Source: Nectonema munidae (Eukaryota > Nematomorpha > Nectonematoida > Nectonematidae). Taken from it: 64,000 nucleotides of DNA. Every line of letters starts with the position of its first letter. The first letter of the stretch is position 1. The notes beneath the pieces are model-generated. The model did not search any database, was not told the origin of the DNA, and worked only from the letters and a program-made list of their open reading frames with translations. Both the position numbers and the translations under genes were made by a program. This document shows positions 46,701 to 59,753 of this stretch, in pieces. The stretch lies in assembly GCA_030549495.1 (NCBI GenBank), contig JAUIRK010000042.1, forward strand, positions 305,492 through 369,491, read 5' to 3'.

Positions 46701-49359
46701 CAAGATTCAGGCACAAAAAGGGAGCACTTTAACACAGGCAACACCCAATCAACAGGAAGCACCCAAACACGGTCAGGCACAAACAAGGAGCACTTAAACA
46801 CAGGCAGGCTCTAAAATAGGGAGAACCCAAAATACGCAAGCACAAACAAGGTCGAATTAAACACAAACAGCGAGCACTTAGACACAGGCAGGCGCAAACA
46901 GGTAACACTCAAACGCAGGCAGTTACAAAAAGAGAGCACTCCACATAGGCAAAATAAGGAGCACTCAAACACAGGCAGGAACAAACAACGAGCACTCTAT
47001 CAACAGGGAGCACCCAAACACAGGCAGGCACAAACAAGGAGCACTTAAACACAGGTAGGACTTAAACAATTGTCAAGCAGAAACAAGGAGCACTTAAACA
47101 TAGGCAGGCACTCAAACAGGGAGAACCCAACATACGCAGGCACAAATAGGGTTGAGTGAAACACAGGCAGGCACAAACAGGGAGCACTTACAGAGACCGG
47201 CACAAAAAGGAAGTACTAAACAGGAGGCACTCAAACATGAGGCACTATAACACAGGCAGACACAAACAAGGAGCACTCAAACACAGGCAAGCTCAAAAAG
47301 GGAGCACTTAAACAGATTCAGCACAAAAAGGGAGCACTTTAACATAGGCTAGCACCAACAGAGGACACTTAAACACAGGAAGCACATACAGGCAAAAACA
47401 GGAGCACTCAAACAAAGGCAGAAACAAACGACGAGCACTCAATCAACAGGGAGCACCAAAACACGGTCAGGCACAAACAAGGGGCACTTAAAAACAGGTA
47501 GGACTTAAACAATAAGCAAGAAGAAACAGGGACCACTTAAACACAGACAGGCAATCAAATAGGGAGAACCCAACATACGCAAGCACAAACAAGGTGGAAT
47601 TAAACACAGGCAGGCACAAACAACGAGCACTTAGACATAGGCAGGCGCAAACAGGTAACACTCAAACGCAGGCAGTTACAAACCGAGAGCACTCAAACAC
47701 AGGCATTAACAAATAACGAGCACTAAATCAACAGGCAACATCCAAACACAGTCAGACACAAACAACGAGGGCAAGGAGAAAAGGGAGCACTTAAACACAG
47801 GCAGGCACTCAAAACAGGGAGCACCCGACACAGGCAGGGACAAACAGGGTGGACTTAAACACATGCAAGCACTTAAAAAGATTTAAGCACAAAAACGGAA
47901 CACTTAAACACAGGCAAGTATCAACAGAGGGCACTCAAACACACACAGACAAAATAAGGAGCACTTAAACACAGGCAAAATAGGGAGCACTCAAACACAG
48001 GCAAAATAGTGAGCACTTAAACACAGGCAGGAACAAACAACGAGCACTCTATCAACAGGGAGCACTCAAACACAGGCAGGCACAAACAAGGAGCACTTAA
48101 ACACATTTAGGACTTAGACAATAGTCAAGCAGAAACAAAGAGCACTTAAAAACAGACAGGCACTCAAACAGGGAGAACCCAACAGACGTAGGCACAAACA
48201 GGGTTGACTTAAACACAGGCAGGCACAAACAGGGAGCACTTAAACAGAGACAGGCACAAAAAGGGAGCACTTTACCACAGGCAAACACCAACAGGGGGCA
48301 TTCAAAAACAAGCAGGCATAAACAGGAGGCACTCAAACATGGGGCACTATAACACAGGCAGACACAAACAAGAAGCACCCTAACACAGGCAGGCTCAAAA
48401 TGGGAGCACTCAAACACAGGCAGGCACAAACAGGGAGGACTTAAACACAGGGTGGCACAAACAGGGAACACTCGAACAGATGCAATCTCAAACAGGGAGC
48501 ACTTAAACAGATTCAGGCACAAAAAGGGAGCACTTTAACACAGTCAAGCACCAACAGAGGGCACTCAAACACAGGAAGCACATAAAGGCAAAAACAGGGA
48601 GCACTCAAACACAGGCAGGAACAAACGACGAGCACTCAATCAACAGGGAGCACCCAAACACGGTCAGGCACAAACAAGGGGCACTTAAACACAGGTAGGA
48701 CTTAAACAATAAGCAAGAAGAAACAGGGATCACTTAAACACAGACAGGCACTCAAATAGGAAGAACCCAACATACGCAAGCACAAACAAGGTGGAATTGA
48801 ACACAGGCAGGCACAAACAGCGAGCACTTAGACATGGGCAGGCGCTAGCAGGTAAAACTCAAAAGCAGGCAGTTACAAACAGAGAGCACTCAACCACAGG
48901 CATTAACAAACAACGAGCACTCCATCAACAGGGAGCATCCTAACACAGTTAGACACAAACAACGAGAGCAAGGAGAAACATGGAGCACTTAAACACAGGC
49001 AGGCACTCAAAAAGGATGAACCCAACACACGCAGGCACAAACAGGGTTGACTTAAACACAGGCAGGCACAAACAGAGAGCATTTAAACAGAGAAAGGCAC
49101 AAGAAGGGAGCACTTTAACAGAGGCAAACACCAACAGGGGGCAATCAAACAAAAGCAGGCATAAACAGGATACACTCAAATATTGGGGCACTATAACACC
49201 GGCAGACACAAACAAGGAGCACTCAAACACAGGCAGGCTCAAAATGGGAGCACTCAAACACAGGCAGGCACAAACAGGGAGGACTTAAACACAGGGTGGC
49301 ACAAACAGGGAACACTCGAACAGATGCAATCTCAAACAGGGAGCACTTAAACAGATTCA
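43791..49359. repeat. Higher-order repeat, 5,569-bp block, copy B
   Basis: It is in tandem with copy A. A third, partial copy starts at 49360 and follows the pattern until about 49,730, where it diverges. Confidence 0.85.
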
Positions 49360-50289
49360 GGCACAAAAAGGGAACACTTTAACACAGGCAAGCACCAACA
49401 GAGGCCACTCAAACACAGGAAGGCACAAACAGGAAGCACATACAGGCAAAAACAGGGAGCACTCAAACACAGGCAGGAACAAAAGACGAGCACTCAATCA
49501 ACAGGGATCACCCAAACACGGTTAGGCAATAACAAGGAACACTTAAACACAGGTAGGATTTAAACAATAAGCAAGCAGAAATAGGGAGCACTTAAACACA
49601 GGCAAGCTCAAACAGGGAGAACCCAACATACGCAAGCACATACAAGGTAGAATTAAACACAGGCAGGCCCAAACAGGTAGCACTTAAACAGAGACAGGCA
49701 CAAAAAGGGACCACTTTAACACACGTAAGCACCAACAGGGGGCATTCAAATACAGGAAGGCAAAAACAGGAGGCACTCAAACATGGGGCACTATAACACA
49801 GGCAAACACAAACAAGTAGGACTCAAACACAGGTAGGCTCAAACAGGGAGTACACATAGGGAAAACTTAAACACAGGGAGGCACAAACAAGGGAAACTTA
49901 AACACATGCAAACACAAACAGGGAGCACTTAAATAGATTCAGGCACAAAAAGGGAGCAATTTAACACAGGCAAGCACCAACAGAGGGCACTCAAACACAG
50001 GAAGGCACAAACAGGGAACACCCAAACACAGGAAGGCATAAACAAGGAGCACTTAAGCACAGTTAGGACTTAAATAATAGGCAAGCATAAACAGGGAGCA
50101 CTTAAACAAAGGCAGGCACAGTCAGAGAGGGGGGGGTAAAAAATAGGGAATTTAAAAGGGGTGGATAGCCCTTACAAGGGGGAGAACAAAAGAAAAAAAC
50201 GGGATTTCAAGGGGGTTAAAAAGTCTTTCAATTATCTGTAGCCACTAAATGCCAGTTCAAACCTTATAGTTTGAACCCAAAAGTGGAAT

Positions 50290-50377
50290 TGGTGAGGTTT
50301 CAATCACCGAAACCAGTCTTTCACACAGTGTATGCTATGTGATAATGATCAAATACAAGAGAACTTACAATTTCTAG
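50290..50377 (-). mobile_element. Partial second copy of the MITE at 4411-4681
   Basis: On the minus strand the sequence reads CTAGAAATTGTAAGTTCTCT and continues through ACACTGTGTGAAAG and GGTTTCGG, as at the left end of the copy at 4411. The similarity then fades. Confidence 0.7.
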
Positions 50378-50630
50378 TAATATATATTTTAATTAATATT
50401 TTGAATAAAGAGCATTGTTAAAAACAAAAGAGAATGAAATATGCTTTTTAATTTTAAAGAAATTAAAAATTTTACTAAATATTTTTGAAAAATTTTAAAT
50501 ATTTTATTCGCATGGACATTATTGACATTGAGTTAACAAAAATAAAGGACAATTTTTCACTTTTCAAAACTCAAGGCTTTACCATTGAAACTTATTTTAT
50601 ACCTACCCTTCTCAATAAATTTCTTGAGAA

Positions 50631-50660
50631 AAAAGAAAGAAAGAAAGAAAGAGAAAGAAA
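50631..50660. repeat. GAAA microsatellite
   Basis: Six to seven AAAG/GAAA units with one irregular step are seen. Confidence 0.8.
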
Positions 50661-51323
50661 TTCTTGAGAAAGACCCTTCTCAAGCTTTAAGTCTTGAGTG
50701 TGCTCAACTACTGAATACTACTGTAATTTTTTATTCTAAATTGTACATTTTTTTCCAATAAATTCTTTCTTTCAAGAAAGATAATTAGTTTGTTTGTTAC
50801 TATTTTAAATTTATATTTTTAATAAAACAGGGTTCTTGTTTTTATTTTATTAGTAATTAATATTCTGATTTCTATAAAATATAACCACTATGGATAATTT
50901 TTAAATATGTAAGGTGTTAATAATAGTCTATTTTCTTTACTAAGTTATTTAGTTAAATTTTTTTTTCTTAATAGTATTACTTTAAAATTTTAATTATTAA
51001 GTTTTTAAAGATTTCATTAGATTTGTACAATTTTAATTTAAATAAACACATCTATCTACTTTTGGTTAAGATTTTATATAGTTAGCGATAAATTATTCTC
51101 GTATTTTATTTTATATTGTCCACTAATTTGGATGATAATCTAATTTGCTAATTCATTTATTATGTAAATTATCATATCTTTGCGTGTAAAATTGATCTTT
51201 ATATCTACTAATGATCCTTCTGTGGGATATCAATAATTATTAGGTGTACCAATAATATTTACAGTGGTAACAATTTACGGGAGGTACCTATCATCTCTTC
51301 ATTACGAATAATCTTTGAATAAA

Positions 51324-51432
51324 CATTCAGGCACAAACAGGGGACACCTAAACACATTCAGGCACAAATGGAGCAATTAAATAGATTCAGTCACAAAAAG
51401 GTAGCACTAACACAAACAAGCACCAACAGGGG
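51324..51432. repeat. 31-bp minisatellite, short middle piece
   Basis: Three to four worn units (CATTCAGGCACAAACAGG and similar) lie between the AT-rich segment and the hAT insertion. Confidence 0.85.
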
Positions 51433-52288
51433 CAGAGCTTCGGAGCTTTCTCAAAATTGCTTAACTCCGGAGCATTGATTTTTTGACTACGGCTCCAAGT
51501 ATATTTTCAATATTTATTGTGTTTTCTTTCAGTTATACATAAAGTTCGGTTTATTTATACAAAATTATACTATTCTTAATTATTATACATAAAGTTTAAG
51601 ATTTATATCGTTTCCAATTAGACAAATATTTCAAAACTTTATTTATATGTGTTTGTTCTTAAAAATAGCATTGCTTCTAAAATCTCCTCTTTGAGACTAC
51701 TACGTCAAAATTTTTAAAGCCGAAAAAAGGCGTTTGTAGGCAAAGCAGTTATAATTTTAGCCTCGTTTAATAATTTCAGGATAACTTTTAATTACTTCAT
51801 CACAAGACAAATTCGAAAAACGGTTAAATTTTTCAATTTCAGAAAAAGATTTTTTGATCTGAAGTTCAAAATCAGATATTGTTGACGACACTGATTTTTT
51901 TAACCGTTTTTTTCTTGATTGTCTTTTTTGTTGCTTGTCAAGAACTTTCTCAAAATCAAAAGTTATCTCTTCCAATTCATATAGAGGTGAATAACTACTT
52001 GACGAAGATTCCCCCACAGATTTCGAATATTCTTGCAATGCTAAAAAATCGCTTTGATTGTCAGCTGTTCTCATTTTACACACAATATTTTTGACAGACT
52101 CTCTGGCTTTTGATATTTGTTCAAGTGAAATTAGACATCTGTACTTTGGATCAAGATAAATTCCAGCAAGCAGAAATTCATTTTAAAGTAAGAGCCGGTA
52201 AGAGGGAGCCGCACATTAAAATTTGTAACTCCAACTCCGGCTTTTACTGACAGAATATTATGGCTCCGACTCTGGCTCCAAAGCCCTG
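51433..52288 (-). mobile_element. Short hAT element inserted in the minisatellite
   Basis: The ends CAGAGCTTCGGAGC and, inverted, CAGGGCTTTGGAGCC are hAT termini, flanked by the exact 8-bp duplication AACAGGGG (51425-51432, 52289-52296) taken from the repeat unit. Both ends carry several GGAGC/GGAG motifs, probably transposase-binding repeats. At 856 bp it retains only the 3' part of a transposase on the minus strand, so it depends on a helper. Confidence 0.9.
51757..52187 (-). pseudogene. hAT transposase C-terminal fragment
   Basis: An open minus-strand reading of about 143 codons runs from AGIYLDPKYRCLISLEQISK (the LDPR/K block before the hAT dimerisation region) through a Ser-rich and Lys-rich linker. 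It ends at ISDFELQIKKSFSEIEKFNR and a stop at 51757. The catalytic Asp residues and BED finger are absent. The frame itself is uninterrupted, which fits a young deletion derivative. An in-frame ATG lies at 52081-52083. Confidence 0.65.
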
Positions 52289-55039
52289 AACAGGGGGCAC
52301 TCAAACACAGGGAGCACTTAGACAACATTCAGGCACCAACAGGGAGCACTTAAACAGATTCAGGCACAAAAAGGGAGCACTTTAACACATGCAAGCACAA
52401 GCTGAAGGCACTCAAACACAGGAAGGCACAAGAAGGAAGCACTCAAGCATATACAGGCAAAAACAGGGAGCACTCAAACACAGGCAGGAACAAACCACGA
52501 GCACTCAATCAACAGGGAGCATCCAAACAAGGAGCACTTAAACACGTGTAGGACTTAAACAATAGTCAAGCAGAAACAAGGAGCACTTAAACACAGGCAG
52601 GCACTCAAACAGGGAGGACCCAACACACGCAGGCACAAACAGGGTTGATTTAAACAAAGGCAGGCACAAACAGGGAGCACTTAAACAGAGACAGGCACAA
52701 AAAGAGAGCACTTTAACACAGGCAAACACCAACAGGGGGCATTCAAACACAAACAGGCATAAACAGGAGGCACTCAAACATGGGGCACTATAGGAAGACA
52801 AACAAGGAGCACTCAAACACAGGCAGGCTCAAAAAGGGAGCACTCAAACACAGCCTGGCACAAACAGGGAACACATACAAGCTCAAACAGGGAGCACTTC
52901 AACAGATTCAGTCACAAAAAGCGAGCACTTTAACACAGGAAGCACCAACAAAGGGCACTCAAACACAGGAAGGGACAAACAGGAAGCACAAACAAAGGGC
53001 ACTTAAACACAGGTAGGACTTAAACAATAGTCAAGCAGAAACAAGGAGCACTTAAACACAGGCAGGCACTCAAACAGGGAGAACCCAACATACCCAAGCA
53101 CAAACAAGGTGGAATTAAATACAGGCAGGCACAAACAGCGAGCACTTAGACAGGCAGGCGCAAACAGGTAACACTCAAACGCAGGCAGTTACAAACAGAG
53201 AGCACTCAAACACAGGCATTAACAAATAACGAGCACTAAATCAACAGGCAGCATCCAAACACAGTCACACACAAACAACGAGGGCAAGGAGAAGAGGGAG
53301 CACTTAAACACAGGCAGGCACTCAAACACAGGGAGCACCCGACACAGACAGGCACAAACAGGGTGGACTTAACCACATGCAAGCACTTAAACAGATTTAA
53401 GCACAAAAAGGGAACACTTAAACACAGGCAAGTATCAACAGAGGGCACTCAAACACACACAGGCAAAATAGGGAGCATTCAAACACAGACAAAATAGGGA
53501 GCACTCAAACACAGGCAGGAACAACAACGAGCACTCTATCAACAGGGAGCACTCAAACACAGGCAGGCACAAACAAGGAGCACTTAAACACAGGTAGGAC
53601 TTAAACAATAGTCAAGCAGAAACAAGGAGCACTTAAACACAGGCAGGCACTCAAACAGGGAGAACCCAACACACGCAGGCACAAACAGGGTTGACTTAAA
53701 CACAGGCAGGCACAAACAGGGAGCACTTAAACAGAGACAGGCACAAAAAGGGAGCACTTAAACAGAGACAGGCACAAAAAGGGAGCACTTTAACACAGGT
53801 AAACACCAACAGGGGGCATTCAAACACATGCAGGCATAAACAGGAGGCACTCAAACGCAAGCACAAACAGGGAGCATTTAAATAGATTCAGGCACAAAAA
53901 GGGAGCACTTTAACACAGGCAAGCACCAATAGGGGCCACTCAAACACAGGAACGCACAAAAAAGGAGGAATCAAACACAGGCAGGCACAAACAGGAGGCA
54001 CTCAAACAAAGGCAGGCACAAATATGGCGCACTCAAGCACAGGCAGACCCAAACAGGAAGCACTTAAACAACAGGCAGGCAAAAAGAGGAGGCACTCAAA
54101 CATGGGGCACTATAACACAGGCAAACACAAACAAGGAGCACACAAACACAGGCAGGTTCAAACAGGAAGCACTCACACACAGGCAGGCACAAAAGGGAGG
54201 ACTAAAACACAGGCAGGTACAAACAGGGAACACTTAAACACACGCAAGCACAAACAGGAAGCACTTAAACAGAATCAGGCACAAAAGGGATGCACTTTAA
54301 CACCGGCAAGCACCAACAGAGGGCACTCAAACACGGGAAGGCACAAACAGGAAGCACATACAGGCAAAAAAAGGGAGCACTCAAACACAGGTAGGAACAA
54401 ATGATTAGCTCTCAATCAACACGAAGCACCCAAACACGATCAGGCACAAACAAGGAACACTTAAACACAGGTAGGACTTAAACAATAAGCAAGCAGAAAC
54501 AGGGAGCACTTAAACACAGGCAAGCACTCAAACACAGTCAAGCTCAAACAGGGAGAACCCAACATATGCAAGTACAAACAAGGAGAAATTAAACAGGGGC
54601 AGGCACAAACAGCAAGCACTTAGACACAGGCAGGCGCAAATAGGTAACACTCAAACGCAGGCAGTTACAAACAGAGAGCACTCAAACACAGGCATTAACA
54701 AACAACGAACACTCAATCAACAGGGAGCATCCAAACACAGTTAGACACAAATAACGAGGGCAAGGAGAAACAGGGAGCACTTAAACACAGGCAGGCACTC
54801 AAAAAGGGAGAACCCAACACACGCAGACACAAACAGGGTTGACTTAAACACAGGCAGGCACAAACAGAGAGCACTTAAACAGAGAAAGGCACAAGAAGGG
54901 AGCACTTTAACACAGGCAAACACCAACAGGGGGCATTCAAACACAAGCAGGCATAAACAGGAGGTACTCAAATATTGGGGCACAATAACACCGGCAGACA
55001 CAAACAAAAAGCACTCAAACACAGGCAGGCTCAAAAAGG

Positions 55040-57430
55040 GAGCACTCAAAAACAGGCAGGCACAAACAGGGAGGACTTAAACACAGGGTGGCACAAACAG
55101 GGAACACTCTAACAGATGCAAACTCAAACAGGGAGCACTTAAACAGATTCAGGCACAAAAAGGGAGCACTTTAACACAGGCAAGCACCAACAGGGGGCAT
55201 TCAAAAACAAGCAGGCATAAACAGGAGGCACTCAAACATGGGGCACTATAACACAGGCAGACACAAACAAGAAGCACCCAAACACACGCAGGCTCAAAAA
55301 GGGAGCACTCAAACACAGGCAGGCACTAACAGGGAGGACTTAAAAACAAGCTGGTACAAACAGGGAACACTTAAACACATGCAAGCTCAAACAGAGAGCA
55401 CTTAAACAGATTCAGGTAAAAAAAGGGAGCATTTTAACACAGTCAAGCACCAACAGAGGGCACTCAAACACAGGAAGGCACAAACATGAAGCACATACAG
55501 GCAAAAACAGGGAGCACTCAAACACAGGCAGGAACAAACGACGAGCACTAAATCAACAGGAAGCACCCAAACACGGTCAGGCACAAACAAGGAGCACTTA
55601 AACACAGGTAGGACTTAAACAATAAGCAGGTAGAAACAGGGAGCACAACACAGGCAGGCACTCAAAAAGGGAGAACCCAACCTACGCAAGCACAAACAAG
55701 GTGGAATTAAACACAGGTAGGCACAAACAGCGAGCACTTAGACACAGTCAGGCGCAAATAGGTAACACTCAAACGCAGGCAGTTACAAACAGAGAGCACT
55801 CAAACACAGGCATTAACAAACAATGAGCACTAAATCAACAGAGAGCATCCAAACACAGTCAGACACAAACAACGAGGACAAGGAGAGGAGGGAGCACTTA
55901 AACACAGACCGGCACTCAAAAACAGCGAGCACCCGACACAGCAGGCACAAACAGTGTGGACTTAACCACATGCAAGCAATTAAACAGATTTAGGCACAAA
56001 AAGGGAAAACTTAAAAACAGGCAAGTACCAACAGAGAGCACTAAAACACACACAGGCAAAATAGGGAGCACTCAAACACAGGCAGGAACAAACAACGAGA
56101 ACTCTATCAACAGGGAGCACTCAAACACAGGCAGGCACAAACAAGGAGCACTTAAACACAGGTAGGACTTAAACAATAGTCAAGCAGAAACAAGGAGCAC
56201 TTAAACACAGGCAGGCACTCAAACAGGGAGAACCCAACACACGCAGGCACAAACAGGGTTGACTTAAACACAGGCAGGCACAAACAGGGAGCACTTAAAC
56301 AGAGACAGGCACAAAAAGGGAGCACTTAAACAGAGACAGGCACAAAAAGGGAGCACTTTAACACAGGTAAACACCAACAGGGGGCATTCAAACACAAGCA
56401 GGCACAAAAATGGAGGCACTCAAACGCAAGCTCAAACAGGGAGCATTTAAATAGATTCAGGCACAAAAAGGGAGCACTTTAACACAGGCAAGCACCAATA
56501 GGGGCCACTCAAACACAGGAACGCACAAAAAAGGAGGAATCAATCACAGGCAGGCACAAACAGGAGGCACTCAAATAAAAGCAGGCGCATATATGGCGCC
56601 CTCAAGCACAGGCAGAGACAAATAGGAAGCACTTAAACAACAGGCAGGCAAAAAGAGGAGGCACTCAAACATGGGGCACTATAACACAGGCAAACACAAA
56701 CAAGGAGCACTCAAACACAGGCAGGTTCAAACAGGAAGCACTCACACACAGGCAGGCACAAAAGGGAGGACTAAAACACAGGCAGGTACAAACAGGGAAC
56801 ACTTAAACACATGCAAGCACAAACAGGAAGCACTTAAACAGAATCAGGCACAAAAAGGGTGCACTTTAACACGGCAAGCACCAACAGAGGGCACTCAAAC
56901 ACGGGAAGGCACAAACAGGAAGCACATACAGGCAAAAAAGGGAGCACTCAAACACAGGTAGGAACAAATGATTAGCTCTCAATCAACACGAAGCACCCAA
57001 ACACGATCAGGCACAAACAAGGAACACTTAAACACAGGTAGGACTTAAACAATAAGCAAGCAGAAACAGGGAGCACTTAAACACAGGCAAGCACTCAAAC
57101 ACAGTCAAGCTCAAACAGGGAGAACCCAACATATGCAAGTACAGGCAGGCACAAACAGCAAGCACTTAGACACAGGCAGGCGCAAATAGGTAACACTCAA
57201 ACGCAGGCAGTTACAAACAGAGAGCACTCAAACACAGGCATTAACAAACAACGAACACTCAATCAACAGGGAGCATCCAAACACAGTTAGACACAAATAA
57301 CGAGGGCAAGGAGAAACAGGGAGCACTTAAACACAGGCAGGCACTCAAAAAGGGAGAACCCAACACACGCAGACACAAACAGGGTTCACTTAAACACAGG
57401 CAGGCACAAACAGAGAGCACTTAAACAGAG
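55040..57430. repeat. Higher-order repeat with 4,714-bp offset, copy A
   Basis: This stretch recurs at 59754-62165 with an offset of 4,714 bases up to about 57140. There copy A lacks 21 bases, and the offset becomes about 4,735. Differences are few. Confidence 0.8.
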
Positions 57431-59753
57431 ACAGGCACAAAAAGAGAGCACTTTAACACAGGTAAACACCAACAGGAGGCATTCAAACACAAGCAGGCAT
57501 AAACAGGAGGCACTCAAACGCAAGCACAAACAGGGAGCATTTAAATCGATTCAGGCACAAAAAGGGAGCACTTTAACACAGGCTAGCACCAACAGGGGCC
57601 ACTCAAACACAGGAACGCACAAAAAAGGAGGAATCAAACACAGGCAGGCACAAACAGGAGGCACTCAAACAAAGGCAGGCACAAATATGGGCCACTCAAG
57701 CACAGGCAGACACAAACAGGGAGCACTTAAACAACAGGCAGACCAATAGAGGAGGCACTCAAACATGGGGCACTATAACACAGGCAAACACAAACAAGGA
57801 GCACTCAAACACAGGCTGGTTCAAACAGGAAGCACTCACACACAGGCAGGCACAAAAGGGAGGACAAAAACACAGGCAGGTACAAACAAGGAACACTTAA
57901 ACACATGCAAGCACAAACAGGAAGCATTTAAACAGATTTAGGCCCAAAAAGGAAGCACTTTAACACAGGCAAGCACAAACAGAGGGCACTCAAATACAGG
58001 AAGGCACAAACAGGAACCACATACAGGCAAAAACAGGGAGCACTCAAACACAGGCAGGAATAAATGATTAGCACTCAATCAACACGAAGCACCCAAACAC
58101 GATCAGGCACAAACAATGAACACTTGAACACAGGTAGGACTTAAATAATAAGCAAGCAGAAACAGGGAGCACTTAAACACAGGCAGGCACTCAAACACAG
58201 TCAAGCTCAAATAGGGAGAACCCAACATATGCAAGCACAAACAAGGAGGAATTAAACACAGGCAGGCACAAACAGCGAGCACTTAGACACAGGCAGGCGC
58301 AAATAGGTAACACTCAAACGCAGGCAGTTACAAACAGAGAGCACTCAAACACAGGCATTAACAAACAACGAGCACTCAATCAACAGGGAGCATCCAAACA
58401 CAGTTAGACACAAACAACGAGGGCAAGAAGAAACAGGGAGCACTTAAACACAGGCAGGCACTCAAAAAGGGAGAACCCATCACACGCAGGCACAAAGAGG
58501 GTTGATTTAAACACAGGCAGGCACAAACAGGGAGCACTTAAACAGAGACAGGCACAAAAAGAGAGCACTTTAACACAGGCAAACACCAACAGGGGGCATT
58601 CAAACACAAACAGGCATAAACATGAGGCACTCAAACATGGGGCACTATAGGAAGACAAACAAGGAGCACTCAAACACAGGCAGGCTCAAATAGGGAGCAC
58701 TCAAACACAGGGAGGACTTAAACACAGGCTGGCACAAACAGGGAACACATACAAGCTCAAACAGGGAGCACTTAAACAGATTCAGGCACAAAAAGGGAGC
58801 ACTTTAACACAGGAAGCACCAACAAAGCGCACTCAAAACAGAAAGGCATAAACAGGAAGCACATACAGGCAAAAACAGGGAGCACTCAAACACAGGCAGG
58901 AACAAACGACGAGCACCCAATCAACAGGAAGCACCCAAACACGGTCAGGCACAAACAAGGAGCACCTAAACACAGGCAGGCTCTAAAATAGGGAGAACCC
59001 AAAATACGTAAGCACAAACAAGGTCGAATTAAACACAAACAGCGAGCACTTAGACACAGGCAGGCGCAAACAGGTAACACTCAAACGCAGGCAGTTACAA
59101 AAAGAGAGCACTCCACATAGGCAAAATAAGGAGCACTCAAACACAGGCAGGAACAAACAACGAGCACTCTATCAACAGGGAGCACTCAAACACAGGCAGG
59201 CACAAACAAGGAGCACTTAAACACAGGTAGGACTTAGACAAAGCAGAAACAAGGAGCACTTAAAAACAGACAGTCACTCAAACAGGGAGAACCCAACAAA
59301 CGCGGCATATACAGGGTTGACTTAAACACAGGCAGGCACAAACAGGGAGCACTTAAACAGAGACAGGCACAAAAAGGGAGCACTTTAACACAGGCAAACA
59401 CCAATAGGGGGCATTCAAACACAAGTAGGCATAAACAGGAGGCACTCAAACATGGGGCACTATAACACAGTCAGACACAAACAAGGAGCACACAAACGCA
59501 GGCAGATTCAAACAAGGGCTCAAACATGGAAAACCCAACACACGCAGGTACAAACAGGGTTAACTTAAACACAGGCAGGCACAAACAGGTTCAGGCTCAA
59601 AAAGGAGTACTTTTACACACGCAAGCACCAACAAGGGGCATTCAAACACAGGAAGGCACAAGCAGGCAAAAACAAGAGGGACTCAAACATGGGACACTAT
59701 AACAAAGGCAGACACAAATAAGGAGCACTCAAACACAGGCAGGTTCAAACAAG

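Larger units (their letters stand above)
37546..50124. repeat. 31-bp minisatellite array, left part
   Basis: Degenerate units of 31 bp follow each other head to tail; a typical unit is GGCAGGCACAAACAG, then GGAGCACT(T/C)AAACACA with one linking base. On the plus strand a unit has about 13 A but only 2 T. Variant units (for example with AACGAGCACTCTATCAACAG, or CAAGCAGAAACAAGGAGCAC) recur in a fixed order about every 1-1.5 kb, which shows higher-order organisation. Frames of 60-140 codons on both strands are by-products of the period. Confidence 0.95.
50125..51323. other. AT-rich segment interrupting the minisatellite
   Basis: After a run of G near 50128 the repeat stops, and it resumes at about 51324. 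The segment holds the reversed MITE end (50290-50377), a GAAA microsatellite (50631-50660) flanked by AATTCTTGAGAAA-like copies, and plain AT-rich DNA. The frame 50485-50667 ends inside the microsatellite and is not recognised. No target duplication was identified, so it may be more than one insertion. Confidence 0.6.
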
